Shown here piece after piece: positions 10,840-20,812 of a stretch of 64,000 nucleotides of DNA (the stretch's first letter is position 1; each line of letters opens with the position of its first letter). A model generated the notes under the pieces. The model made no database searches. It was not told where the DNA came from and saw only the letters and a program-made list of their open reading frames with translations. The position numbers were made by a program, and so were the translations under genes. Origin of the DNA: Diphasiastrum complanatum (taxonomy: Eukaryota > Streptophyta > Lycopodiopsida > Lycopodiales > Lycopodiaceae); contig CM055096.1 of NCBI GenBank assembly GCA_029204225.1, positions 36,388,954 to 36,452,953 on the forward strand, written 5' to 3'.

Positions 10840-11829
10840 GTTTCTCTTCTGTACTAGAGTACAAACTTAAGATCAAAGCAGTTACTGTGATACAAATAAT
10901 AGCATTTAACATCTAGAACTTTTACACTCTAGCTTGAATGGCCCTCAAATGCTAACAAACTGCCTCATATTTTTGTTGCATGCTTTGTTGTTTAGAAACT
11001 CGTTTCAACCCTTTTTGGTCAAAATGTACTAGGTCGGAATGGTTTTTTGTTGCATGAAGATACATTTTTTCTTTGTTAATAAAATACAATTTTTTTTTTT
11101 GGCCACGTCTTGGAACGGAATGCATTTTGGAACGTGTTCCATTCTAGAACGGGCAACTATGCTTTGTCTTATATGTCTATGTGTCGCTTAAAAATGCCAG
11201 TCAAGTTACTCTCAACAACATCAAGTTGTAAATAATGAGGGGTTGACCCTCCCTAGAGATGTAAGTAAAAAGGAGATTTTGAAGAAATAACATAAAGAAA
11301 ACCCACCCCTTCATTGGTTGTGATATTCTTCTTTAAACTTTTGTGATTGTGATGTTTTTATATTTTAGAAACTTTTGATTGTGCTCTCCCTTTGTGTCAT
11401 TTCAACAAATCCATGTAAAGGAATGTAAATGGGACTAGGAAAGGAACCCTAAATGCACAATTTAATCTTGGATTGCATCACATGGCCTGCTTAAGTAACA
11501 AACAATTCAGTTAAGTCTTAGTTAGATTTTGCTTTTGAAAAAATATAAAAAAGGGAACTTCTGGCGCGTAGGCATCTGTTTGTATGTCCTCCTATATGGT
11601 AATTTTGTGGGCACTTTCCTCCTTCACAATCTCCTTGGCTATATGAGAGTGATGTCAAACTCTTGCTACAAGGGTTATTGATTTGCAGTTAAATTATTCT
11701 CTTTAGATCAATGACAATGTCCATGGTTTCTTTGTTCTACTTTGTTTTCCCCCATGAATAATACTTGTGCTCTTTACATTTTGATGCTCATAGAGTGAAC
11801 ACATGATCATTAGTAGAGTGCTGTCCTAA
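10840..11829. other. Intronic sequence, no gene seen
   Basis: AT-rich sequence with a T-rich run at 11089-11100 followed by ggaacggaatg/gaacgtgttcc motifs (11110-11155), similar to motifs near 3640-3870. Nothing else recognised. Confidence 0.4.
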
Positions 11830-13483
11830 AACCAACCTGACCATCTAGAGTTTGTGTTACTACTAATCACTGTCTGAAGAATGGTGCCATAAAGCGTAGT
11901 CATAACATGTCCAATCATAATGGTGCGATAGTTATCAAGCTTCATGGGATAACCGCTCGTATGGATAGGGTGAATGATAGTAGTGCACCTATGAAAACCT
12001 TAAATTTTTGTACCTTAATTGGATCTAATCAATCCACAAGAGGGATTGGATGCATTGCTACTTTCATTTCCATCAATATTGAAAGCTGGTATTGACACAA
12101 TGTAGATTAGCAAGCAAGAACAATAAAAAACAAGTGTTCAAATGACCAAAATAGCTTCACATGTGTGAAGTACAAGCTACTGTATGGATAGAGAGTTGAG
12201 AGCAAAGTAGTAATGATAATTAATGCATTGAACTCAAAAGATTTCTTGCAAAAAAGAGATTCACACAAGCTTGTATGCAAAGTCAACAAAATCTTCAACT
12301 CCCATTTCCAATGTGTAGAATGAGCTCCAAAAAGAGCATATACAAATAGTGATGAAGCTCATACTAGTCTACACGTGTGAGGTCATTCAATTTCTCAATG
12401 GCAAGAGAGACCATATCTGAGGTGCAAAAGGAGAAGGTGGAGGGATGAGAAGATATCATAATCAGATCTATGGACCGTGTATAGAGTGATGTGGCATACT
12501 CAGTCCAAAGCCACAGATCTCTTAGCAAAGGAGGTGGGGCACTGGGAATAAACCCACGCTAGAAAGCTCTAGAGGAGGAATTGTCAAGGAGATCAACAAG
12601 GTGCTTCCCTTGTGAGGTCTCATATGCACGCTTTTTGTAACGACAAGTATAGTCACATAGGTGTCTTACGAAGATTAGGAGAAAATGAAGATTTTGCATA
12701 AGCGACTTGTAGATGGAGTCGTTTATAGATATCATCATACTAACGTTTGTGATGGTGACGTATAGATGAGCATGAGGAGTATTTACGATGTTCACATGGG
12801 AAAGCCATGTAAGGCGCGGTACAAAGAGCTGACCGGCTATCATATGGGAAGCTTTGGAGTATGAAAGAGAAAGCTTTTTGATAAAGATGTTTGTATTCAC
12901 AACTAAACATATTTGGAAGCATGTTCCACCAGAGAGGGATGGGATGAAGGACATAACCTGGAGCCCAAGTGGATCGAAAGAAAGGAATGATCATATAATA
13001 TGGAGGGGAAAACGGTGGAAACAAATTAAAAGGGTATGAGAGATGGTGACCCCATGAAATACGCCACAACACTATGGCCACCACTGTGGGGGTGGCAAGT
13101 ATAGGCACCAGAACTCGGCCAACAAGAGAAGCCATTAAAGATGGCAAGCTCATGAGTCTCCCCTAGTAGAAGGAAATGCTCACCATATGTAGAGACCGGG
13201 CCATATGTAGAGACTGTGCCATCAACGTCAGCAGATATCCTGTCAATCCCCATATCCATACTATCCAAGGCATGTATCCTCAATGGGTCATCAATGGTAC
13301 ATGAAACTTTGTCTATCTAGAACATGTCCTGCCATTAAAACCCCCACAAGGAGTGTGTGACAACAGGGTAAAGGAGGATATCTGAAGAGAGATCAACATA
13401 TGCTATTTGCAAAAGCCGAAGACTCATGAAACTCGATCTCAAAGCAGTACCTTGTTGTCGGTCTTGATAAAAGTCTTTAGGGG
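11830..13483 (-). mobile_element. LINE Z: degenerate LINE (RT start, linker, endonuclease part)
   Basis: At 11885-11975 the + strand shows the diagnostic LINE block (atggtgccataaagc...caatcataatggtgcgatag...catgggat), which encodes the RT motif NYRTIMIGH on the minus strand. 12390-12800 matches the linker, and 13030-13280 codes for ETHELAIFNGFSCWPSSG and HSGGHSVVAYFMGSPSLI of the AP endonuclease. About 390 bases at 12000-12390 do not align and may be a separate small insertion. The 5' side is lost near 13483, where the element touches the GA tail of LINE A. Many frameshifts. Confidence 0.6.
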
Positions 13484-13575
13484 GTGGAGAGAGAGAGAGA
13501 GAGACAGAAAAAGCTTTATTAATGTCTTCCCCATGCCAAAAGGCATATAAGACCAAATGGAGTACATGTCAAGTA

Positions 13576-13973
13576 TGAAGAATTACAAGACCTAGCTATG
13601 GAGTATCTTAACTCAGATGCTAGATCAACTATGAAAGCTTGAGAAAACTTGGCTATGGAAATATCACACACAAGGAGAATTGCATGAGCATCTCACAAAC
13701 TCAAAAGTCTCAAGAAGAAATGAATTGCTAGAGAGAGAGAGGAGGGCGTGGGTCCTCCAAATCCCTTGTGAGGCAAGCACCTCCTTTACATGCATGGAAA
13801 GTCTAGGTGTCAACCATGGGAGTGAGCTACTTGGCCAAGTGGGCCACTTGCACTAATTTACATAACTTAACAAAAGGGGGGGTCATGCATTTAATTAAAA
13901 CATGCCCCATGAGTTATGTACAACTTAACTAATGCTTAGCCAAAAGGGGTAAAATAGGCATTACTCTTCAACA
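13576..13973 (-). repeat. Copia 3' LTR, 398 bp
   Basis: On the + strand it runs tgaagaatt...ctcttcaaca. Same length as, and no difference seen from, the copy at 18191-18588. It carries the first codons after the pol frame: pol terminates at a TGA inside it. Confidence 0.95.
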
Positions 13974-16900
13974 CCCCCCCTTAATGGCAATTTTATTCAA
14001 ACTGACACCCAACAAAGTTCTGAACTTTTCAAACTTATCTTTACTAAGTGGTTTAGTAAAAATATCAGCTGTCTGGTCGTTGGTGTCGCAATAAACTAGC
14101 TCGATCTCCCCACTGTGCACTTTCTCTCGTATAAAATGCTGGTCCACCTCTATATGTTTTGTCCGTGCATGATAGACTGGATTCCTTGCAAGCTGAATGC
14201 AGCTTTGTTTATCACAATGTAACAATGTAGGTCTTACTTGAGCAATCTGCATGTCCTCAAGTAGACGGCGTAACCAAATGGCTTCACAGGCGGACCTCGT
14301 AGTCGCCCTGTACTCAGCTTCGGTAGACGATAGTGCAATAGTAGGCTGCTTCTTACTGCACCACGATATAGCCCCTGAACCTAGGCTGAAACAATAGCCT
14401 GTCGTCGATCTCCGATCGTCTCTATCACCTGCCCAATCAGAATCTGAATAGCCTTCCAGCTGAAGGTTCCCGTCATCCGTGTATCCAATCCCATAAGTCA
14501 CTGTCCCTCTCACATATCGTAGGATCCGCTTGGCTGCCTTCCAATGTGCTTCGGTAGGCTTACACATGTATTGACTTGCGATTCCAACCGCATAAGCAAT
14601 ATCTGGCCTGGTGGTAGTAAGGTAAATCAGGCTGCCCACTAACTGACGATAGAGCGTCTCATCTGCAAATGCTGGACCATCATCTTTTGATGGCTTGTTG
14701 CTTGCATCCATGGGTGTGCTGATTGGTTTGCTTTCTTGCATGTTAAACCTCTTCAATAATTTCTGTGCATACTTTGCCTGTGAGATAAAAAGACAACGCT
14801 TTCCTTTCCAAACTTCAACTCCTAGGCAATAGTGTAGCAAACCCAAATCTTTCATTTCAAACTCATTAGAAAGATTCTTCTTAACACAAGCAATAAGCTT
14901 CTTATTGCTTCCCGTGATGAGTAGATCATCCACATAGAGCACAACAACCACAAAGTCTTCTCCTTCCCTGAAGACATAAAGATTGCAATCAGACTTACTC
15001 TTCTCAAACCCTTGCCTTGCAAAGTACTCATCAATTCGGCTATACCAAGCCCTTGGTGCCTGTTTGAGCCCATACAAGGCTTTCCTAAGCCTGCAAACCA
15101 GATTCTCCTTGCTTGTTATTTCAAATCCCTGCGGTTGTTCCATGTAAACCTCCTCCTGTAGGTGCCCATTAAGAAAGGCACTCTTGACATCCATTTGATG
15201 GACATCCCAATCAAAATATGAGGCTATAGCCAAAACGGTCCTGATAGATGTCATTTTAGCAACAGGTGCGAATGTCTCATCATAGTCTAGCCCCTCTTGC
15301 TGAGCATAGCCTTTCGCCACCAACCTTGCCTTGTACTTGTCCAATGTTCCATTGGCATGAAACTTGGTCTTATAGACCCACTTGCAACCTATTGGTTGCT
15401 TCCCTTCTGGCAATGTAGTGAGCTCCCATGTGTCATTCTTGACAATGGAGTCGTACTCCTCCTGCATGGCATGTTGCCATACCTTTTCTCTCACGGCTTC
15501 GTGAAAGAATTGTGGCTCATCTGCATTCAGAATAGTGGACATAAGAGCAAAGTTAGTCTCTTGTCTCTCATGAGACCTAAGAGATCTTCTGACACCCTGT
15601 TCACTGCTCTCTCCTTCTTCAATCATTTGACCTTCTTTGATTGTTTCCCAATACCACCTAGGTAGCTTCTTCCTAGCAGTAGGTGATGTGGATGGTGACC
15701 ACGTATCCCATGGTACTGTTTTAGTCTTCCGTTTGTCCCCAACTTCTGCTTCTGGTACTTGGCCAAAAAGAGGTCTCGAACTAGTAGGTTCGGTTTCCTG
15801 TTGTTGCTCTTGCACTTGAGGTTTACAGGACTCTTGACTAGGATCCTCATCCGTGGAATCAATCAAGGGTATGAACTCAGTAATTCCTTCCTTCTCCTGC
15901 TCCTGTATCTTGGGTGCATGCTCTTCATCAAAGATGACATCTCGACTTAGGATCTTCCTCCTATTTTCGAGATCATATAGCACATAAGCTTTCTCACCTT
16001 CACTATACCCAAGAAAGACACACTTTACGGATTTTGCATCAAGTTTCTTCCGCAAGTCCTTTGGTATATGTGCATATGCTGTACACCCAAATACTCGAAG
16101 GCTGCCCACCTTGGGCTTGTTGCCACTATATGCCTCTTCTGGCGTGATTCCTTCAACTGCTTTGGTTGGACTTCTATTCAATAGAAAAACAGCAGTTGCT
16201 ACCGCTTCTGCCCAAAAGGAATTTGGCAACCTCTTTGCCTTGAGCATGCTCCTCGCACACTCAACTATAGACCTGTTTTTCCGCTCAGCCACGCCGTTTT
16301 GCTGCGGTGTATGTGGAGCAGTAAACTGTCTCTTTATCCCACATGCTTTGCAAAGATCTTCGAACTCATCAGAAATATACTCACCACCCTTATCTGACCT
16401 GAGAGTCTTTAACCTCTTTCCTGTGTGGTTTTCCACCATAGCTTTCCACTGTTTGAAGTATTTGAACGCTTCAGATTTCAGTTTCAGAAAATAGACCCAT
16501 ACCTTCCGAGAGAAATCATCTACGAAGGTCATGAGATAGTATGCCCCCCCTGCTGATTTGACCTGCATGGGACCGCATAAATCTGAATGCACAAGTTCAA
16601 GAATACCCTTGGCCCTGGTAGCTTTCTCCTTTGGAAATTTTTTCCTCTGTTGCTTCCCTAATGCACAAGCCTCACATGTATCTGAAGAAGACTTAATGCT
16701 AGGAAGATTTACTACCATTTTGTGCCTGTTCAAAACTTGCAAACTTTTGTAACTCAAATGACCATATCTCTCATGCCAAAGCTTGTCCCGATTAGTATCT
16801 CTTGCAGACAAAGCCTCTTGGCTAGGAATGGTTGTGAAAAGCTTGTAAAGACCTCCTTCTTGCATTCCCTTGGCTACCACTTTGAGGTTCTTCTCTTTGT

Positions 16901-17657
16901 CTTTTACCAAACATTTAGAATCATTAAACTCTACCACCATGTTCTGTTTGGTAATGGCACCAACAGATAACAAGTTCTTAGCCAACCCTGGTACATGCAA
17001 CACACTTTTAATTTCTTTCACCTCACCTGATGATAGCTGTATTGCAACTGTACCTTTGCCCCTCACCATACGTGTAGAATTATCTCCAAGGCAAACATGC
17101 TGGCCATCTTCTGTCTCCTCATAGGTGCTGAACCAATCTCTATGAGGTGTCATGTGCTTTGGGGCTCCAGAATCAATGTACCATCCACCAAATGTGGATT
17201 CAAATGATAGGGCTGCGGTGAATAGCTCAAGCACACCAGATTGCTCCTCCTCTGCAACTTTGTCAACAAAGTGACTCTGCTGGTTCTTTCCCTTCTTCTG
17301 ATCACTTTGCTTCTTCCTGCATTCAAAAGCAAAATGCCCATACTTACCACAATAGTTGCAGTTGCCCTTCCTCTTGGGTGTAGATGAGGAATTGGTGCTT
17401 GACTCCTCTCCAACCTGTAACTTGGACACCTGCTGCTCCAAGCTTTGCTTTGAGTTCTTCTTTTTGCCTTTGCCTTTCTTCTGAAGGTTTTGCTTCTTCT
17501 TAGAAGCAAATGCAAGCTCTGGATTATCTTCCCTTTCAGAAAGATTCTTCCTTCTCATCTCCTCCTGTAAAAGAAGACCGCATAACTCCCCAAAGGTTGG
17601 GAGTTTCTCCCTAGCAGAAAGGGACATCACATAGTCTTGATAGTCTTGAACTTCCAC
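13968..17657 (-). CDS. Copia Gag(C-term)-Pol polyprotein, 1229 aa, intact frame
   Basis: One open frame carries, in order: Gag zinc knuckle CNYCGKYGHFAFEC (residues ~100-113); aspartic protease active site WYIDSGAPKHMT (~159-170); integrase HHCC (WHERYGH...CEAC, ~294-331) and catalytic D359 (HSDLCGP), D422 (LRSDKGGEY), E458 (NGVAERKN); reverse transcriptase with LYVDDLLITG; and RNase H (YSDSDWAGD, SSTEAEY). The copia gene order integrase-before-RT is clear. It reads through the polypurine tract (KGG) and stops two codons inside the 3' LTR. The N-terminus begins late in Gag: compared with the Gag at 44459-45442 about 150 residues are missing, and the ATG used here is an internal methionine of Gag. 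All catalytic residues are kept, so protease, integrase and RT could be active if translated. Confidence 0.93.
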   Translation of the reverse strand: MEVQDYQDYVMSLSAREKLPTFGELCGLLLQEEMRRKNLSEREDNPELAFASKKKQNLQKKGKGKKKNSKQSLEQQVSKLQVGEESSTNSSSTPKRKGNCNYCGKYGHFAFECRKKQSDQKKGKNQQSHFVDKVAEEEQSGVLELFTAALSFESTFGGWYIDSGAPKHMTPHRDWFSTYEETEDGQHVCLGDNSTRMVRGKGTVAIQLSSGEVKEIKSVLHVPGLAKNLLSVGAITKQNMVVEFNDSKCLVKDKEKNLKVVAKGMQEGGLYKLFTTIPSQEALSARDTNRDKLWHERYGHLSYKSLQVLNRHKMVVNLPSIKSSSDTCEACALGKQQRKKFPKEKATRAKGILELVHSDLCGPMQVKSAGGAYYLMTFVDDFSRKVWVYFLKLKSEAFKYFKQWKAMVENHTGKRLKTLRSDKGGEYISDEFEDLCKACGIKRQFTAPHTPQQNGVAERKNRSIVECARSMLKAKRLPNSFWAEAVATAVFLLNRSPTKAVEGITPEEAYSGNKPKVGSLRVFGCTAYAHIPKDLRKKLDAKSVKCVFLGYSEGEKAYVLYDLENRRKILSRDVIFDEEHAPKIQEQEKEGITEFIPLIDSTDEDPSQESCKPQVQEQQQETEPTSSRPLFGQVPEAEVGDKRKTKTVPWDTWSPSTSPTARKKLPRWYWETIKEGQMIEEGESSEQGVRRSLRSHERQETNFALMSTILNADEPQFFHEAVREKVWQHAMQEEYDSIVKNDTWELTTLPEGKQPIGCKWVYKTKFHANGTLDKYKARLVAKGYAQQEGLDYDETFAPVAKMTSIRTVLAIASYFDWDVHQMDVKSAFLNGHLQEEVYMEQPQGFEITSKENLVCRLRKALYGLKQAPRAWYSRIDEYFARQGFEKSKSDCNLYVFREGEDFVVVVLYVDDLLITGSNKKLIACVKKNLSNEFEMKDLGLLHYCLGVEVWKGKRCLFISQAKYAQKLLKRFNMQESKPISTPMDASNKPSKDDGPAFADETLYRQLVGSLIYLTTTRPDIAYAVGIASQYMCKPTEAHWKAAKRILRYVRGTVTYGIGYTDDGNLQLEGYSDSDWAGDRDDRRSTTGYCFSLGSGAISWCSKKQPTIALSSTEAEYRATTRSACEAIWLRRLLEDMQIAQVRPTLLHCDKQSCIQLARNPVYHARTKHIEVDQHFIREKVHSGEIELVYCDTNDQTADIFTKPLSKDKFEKFRTLLGVSLNKIAIKGGC

Positions 17658-17735
17658 ACTCTGTAGTTTGTGCCATCTAGTTTGCTAGATTCACCCAGCA
17701 AACTCTCCCCAAGACTTGATGCTAAAGTCTGTGCT
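17636..17735 (-). pseudogene. Remnant of the Gag N-terminus and deletion junction
   Basis: In another minus-strand frame, just upstream of the pol frame, the sequence reads GESSKLDGTNYRVWKFK, equivalent to NESSKLEGADNYAVWKFK at the start of the other copia Gag (44490-44545). It then breaks at about 17650 inside a tandem 9-base repeat (atagtcttg twice, 17637-17655) and continues in a different frame at Gag residue ~170. So about 450 bp of gag were lost by a deletion that also shifted the frame. No ATG is in frame with the remnant. Confidence 0.7.
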
Positions 17736-18178
17736 TAAAAACAGAAGCTCAACTTGAAAGAGATCAGAAAAGAACAGCTTCCAGCAACAAGGGTTTAACC
17801 CCAAACTAGGGTATGTAGCCACTTCAAGGCAACCCTTCAGCTCCTGCTTTTGTCTTTGCCACTTGGTGTGGCCTCACTAGCACAAGCACTAGGCTCCACT
17901 GGAACAGAAACCAGAAGCCCCTACAGAAAGTGCGCCCTACTTTTGTGTAAGCTCCTCCAGAAAGACTCTCCAAAACTTAGCCAAATTTAGAAAGTTTTTG
18001 GATCATCCCACTCCCCTTGCCAATAGCTCTCCAACAGTGCAAGACTCCACCTGATCTGACACCTGTAGATCAAATGCTCCCTCTTTCAAGATTGAGGTGC
18101 TTGTAGAAGATAAGAATCTTCTCAAGAATCTAAGCACTGAAGTTTCTCTCACTCTCAGACTCACAGGCTAGACAACCT
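17736..18178 (-). other. Copia untranslated leader
   Basis: Region between the primer binding site and the Gag remnant. No open frame of note; this is the expected place for the packaging signal. Confidence 0.6.
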
Positions 18179-18190
18179 GCTCTGATACCA
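18179..18190 (-). promoter_or_regulatory. Copia primer binding site (initiator-Met tRNA)
   Basis: The minus strand reads TGGTATCAGAGC, complementary to the 3' end of plant initiator methionine tRNA, directly adjoining the 5' LTR. Confidence 0.95.
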
Positions 18191-18588
18191 TGAAGAATTA
18201 CAAGACCTAGCTATGGAGTATCTTAACTCAGATGCTAGATCAACTATGAAAGCTTGAGAAAACTTGGCTATGGAAATATCACACACAAGGAGAATTGCAT
18301 GAGCATCTCACAAACTCAAAAGTCTCAAGAAGAAATGAATTGCTAGAGAGAGAGAGGAGGGCGTGGGTCCTCCAAATCCCTTGTGAGGCAAGCACCTCCT
18401 TTACATGCATGGAAAGTCTAGGTGTCAACCATGGGAGTGAGCTACTTGGCCAAGTGGGCCACTTGCACTAATTTACATAACTTAACAAAAGGGGGGGTCA
18501 TGCATTTAATTAAAACATGCCCCATGAGTTATGTACAACTTAACTAATGCTTAGCCAAAAGGGGTAAAATAGGCATTACTCTTCAACA
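18191..18588 (-). repeat. Copia 5' LTR, 398 bp
   Basis: Same length as 13576-13973 and identical by eye; flanked on the right by the AAGTA target copy (18589-18593). Confidence 0.95.
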
Positions 18589-19404
18589 AAGTATGTGAAA
18601 ACCAGCGTATATAAACGTCTCCAAGAAAAAACTATGCATAAAAGAGAAAGGAGCAACATAACTATAAACTTCAAATTGCCAACTGTCCATATAGCTGCCA
18701 GGAGTAGAGTAATATCATGTAGTGCTGCTGCTGAAGTAAGATGTGATACGGGCTGCAACATGAGGTAACATGGACCGTCGTTGACGTCGTCTAGGAGGGT
18801 GAAAACTGTGTGCTCTCGTAACATGGTGTGAAGTGCGAACTGCAGCATGACTATGAGTGATACAATGTCTCTGACATCGGTGAGGTGGTGTGTTGTCGTC
18901 ATCGTCATCAGACCGTGTCCGTCTCCTGGTGAAGAAAGACGTAATCTGAGCCTGAGAGCTAGCATGTGGCTGGTGAGCTAACTGGTACATATCCTGGGCG
19001 CGAAGTGCTCCTCGGACTCTATCTCATGTAGGGGACATAGCAGGCATAGTTTCTGCTCTCGTGGTGTACCCTGGAATATGCTTGTCTCAATAGCCAACTG
19101 ATGTGAGGAGACTCTGAACTGTCCCAAAGTGAAACGGAGATCGTGTGATAGTCCAGAGAGGACAAAAAGCGAGGTAAAACTGGAAGACCAGTGGCATCCT
19201 GCTGCAGAAAGTGAGTCCGGTAGTAATTAGGCTTAACCCCCAGCTGGTGTCGCCAAATACGATCGAGATATGCTCTATATAAAAAACATCTAATGTATTG
19301 GTGTGTACCCTAAGGGAGATCAATGATAGTGATACCAAATGCGTCTATGAGGAAGTGTGATGCTTGAGAGAACCATGATAGGTGCAAGCCACGTATATCG
19401 CTGC

Positions 19405-20595
19405 TGTTGTAAAGCTACCTTTACAAGCTTTACTTCCGGCGCCATTGGCGCCAGCTATGTCCCCGGCGCCACTGTGACCAGAATCTAGCCGGCGCCAAGT
19501 TCCTATGGCTGAAAATCTTTGATCGGTTCTAGCGGAGTCCAGAGAGCTCAGATCGATGTGTAATCACCTCACACGATCTAGGCATGATTAAAGGAAGCCT
19601 GGGGATCAATAAAATCTAGAGAGAGAAAATGACTTTCTAGAAAGAGAAAATGCTAGAGAGAGAAAAACGTGCTTTACCAGCTTAGGTAGAGTGCTTGGTA
19701 TGAGGGGAGGTGCCGAATCACACCAATACTATAGGGGAGTGCGGGTTGCGACTCAGGGCGAGCTCCAACCAAGTCTCAGCCTCCCTTGCTGGAATGTTGT
19801 CATGGCTCTCGCCTTGGCATGCTAGCGCCCCGGAGACTAGGGTCGGTCACACACTTGAAATGTAACCTTCTCAGATTTATCAATAAAGTGGGATTTTCCT
19901 CAAACTGACTCTGATTACCTTCTGGGTTTCAGTGTTCGGTAAAAGCGCCAGTTGTAAGGCCGCTTTCAAAATTTTTAACTTGGCACATAGCTAAGGGTCA
20001 TATCCCGGGACGCCAGCGGTATGCCGTCGGGACCATTCGGTCCGTGGCGCCAGCGGTATGCTGTCGGGACCATTTGGTCCAAGAACTGGTTGTTTCCATA
20101 TCTGTCGCGGCTTGTGGTTCTGAGTGTTCCTTGCATGAACGTGAATGGGTTAAGCTCTTGGGGAACGGGCTCTAACCTGTCGGCTGAGTTGGATGGCTTG
20201 CTTGGGTGGATGTTACCTGTTTATGGCTGTCCAGTCTGGCGTGGCGCCAGGTTGGCTTCCAGCGCTCGTGACGAAGCTTTCAGTTGGTTACGTCTGATGT
20301 AAGTCAGACCGCTTACTTGGAATGGATGTTACTCGTTTGTAACGAAGCTTCGAATTGGTTAAGTTTGATGTATGTCGGGCGGCTTGCTTGGAGGGAAGTC
20401 ACCCACGTCGGGACCCCCGATCTGGCATGGCGTCAGGTTGGATCTCAATGTTGGTTTTCGGAACTTCAAGTTGGTTAAGTCTGATCGTTGTTGGCGAGTT
20501 GGCTGCTTGTATGTCAAGTGGGTTTGGATGGCAAGAGTTGAAGGCTGGGAAGCTAAGTCGTGGTTCCCGGCTCCCTTTGGGATGCCTGCGCTACA
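19405..20595. mobile_element. Solo LTR, 1,191 bp, inside LINE A
   Basis: Starts TGTTGTAAAG and ends GCGCTACA (TG...CA, TGT/ACA inverted ends), flanked by a 5-bp target duplication GCTGC (19400-19404 and 20596-20600). LINE A sequence continues on both sides. No protein is encoded. The sequence is unlike any other LTR in the window: it has repeated GGCGCC sites (19438-19500 and 20000-20250), a near-perfect 36-base direct duplication (about 20010-20080, 'gccagcggtatgc' type), a polyadenylation-like aataaag at 19883, and imperfect repeats of gttggttaagt at 20280-20480. Recombination between two LTRs best explains it; a TRIM is less likely. Confidence 0.75.
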
Positions 20596-20812
20596 GCTGC
20601 TCTGTGTTAGGAAGTGCCTGAACTCTCTGGATGTATGTGTTAAGCTGGAAGGCTGCCTCAATCTGCATAGGGGGGGTGGCAAACTCCGCAAGGATGATCT
20701 CATGTGGAACCGAGGGCTTCGCTTGGATCATGCCAGCTAACATGGTGGTTTGTAAGCGTGAAATGCTGGACCAGTGTGAAGATGATAGTCCTGTACACAG
20801 AAAGAACCAAGC

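Larger units (their letters stand above)
13576..18588 (-). mobile_element. Complete Ty1/copia element, 5,013 bp, with gag deletion
   Basis: Two LTRs of 398 bp (13576-13973 and 18191-18588) read identical by eye, with TG...CA ends and target duplication AAGTA at 13571-13575 and 18589-18593. On the minus strand the order is 5' LTR, primer site TGGTATCAGAGC (18179-18190), ~0.5-kb leader, pol ORF, polypurine tract (complement of 13974-13982), 3' LTR. It sits in the 3' UTR of LINE A, so it is younger than that LINE. Identical LTRs indicate recent insertion. Most of gag is missing, so movement probably needed a helper. Confidence 0.93.
13484..20812 (-). mobile_element. LINE A: 5'-truncated LINE split by copia and by a solo LTR
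   Basis: LINE sequence is present in three pieces: 13484-13575 (GA tail plus 3' end tttattaatgtctt...gccaaaaggcatataagac), 18589-19404 (3' UTR and ORF2 C-terminus, including the SFHPPRRRQRR tail), and 20596-20812 (thumb region). Removing the copia element with one copy of its 5-bp target, and the solo LTR with one copy of its 5-bp target, restores collinearity with LINEs C and D. At 20812 it joins LINE B at a gtacac-type microhomology. It lacks RT and endonuclease. Confidence 0.75.

Noticed and set aside
15297-17124. Several + strand frames of 60-127 codons opposite the copia polyprotein
   Set aside because: Shadows of the 1229-residue minus-strand frame, with no recognised motif.
13576-18588. 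398-bp direct repeats considered as a segmental duplication
   Set aside because: TG...CA ends, primer site, polypurine tract and AAGTA duplication prove they are LTRs.
20021-20740. Overlapping + strand frames (93-122 codons) in the solo LTR and LINE A
   Set aside because: They lie in a G/C-rich non-coding LTR and run out of it into LINE A sequence read antisense.
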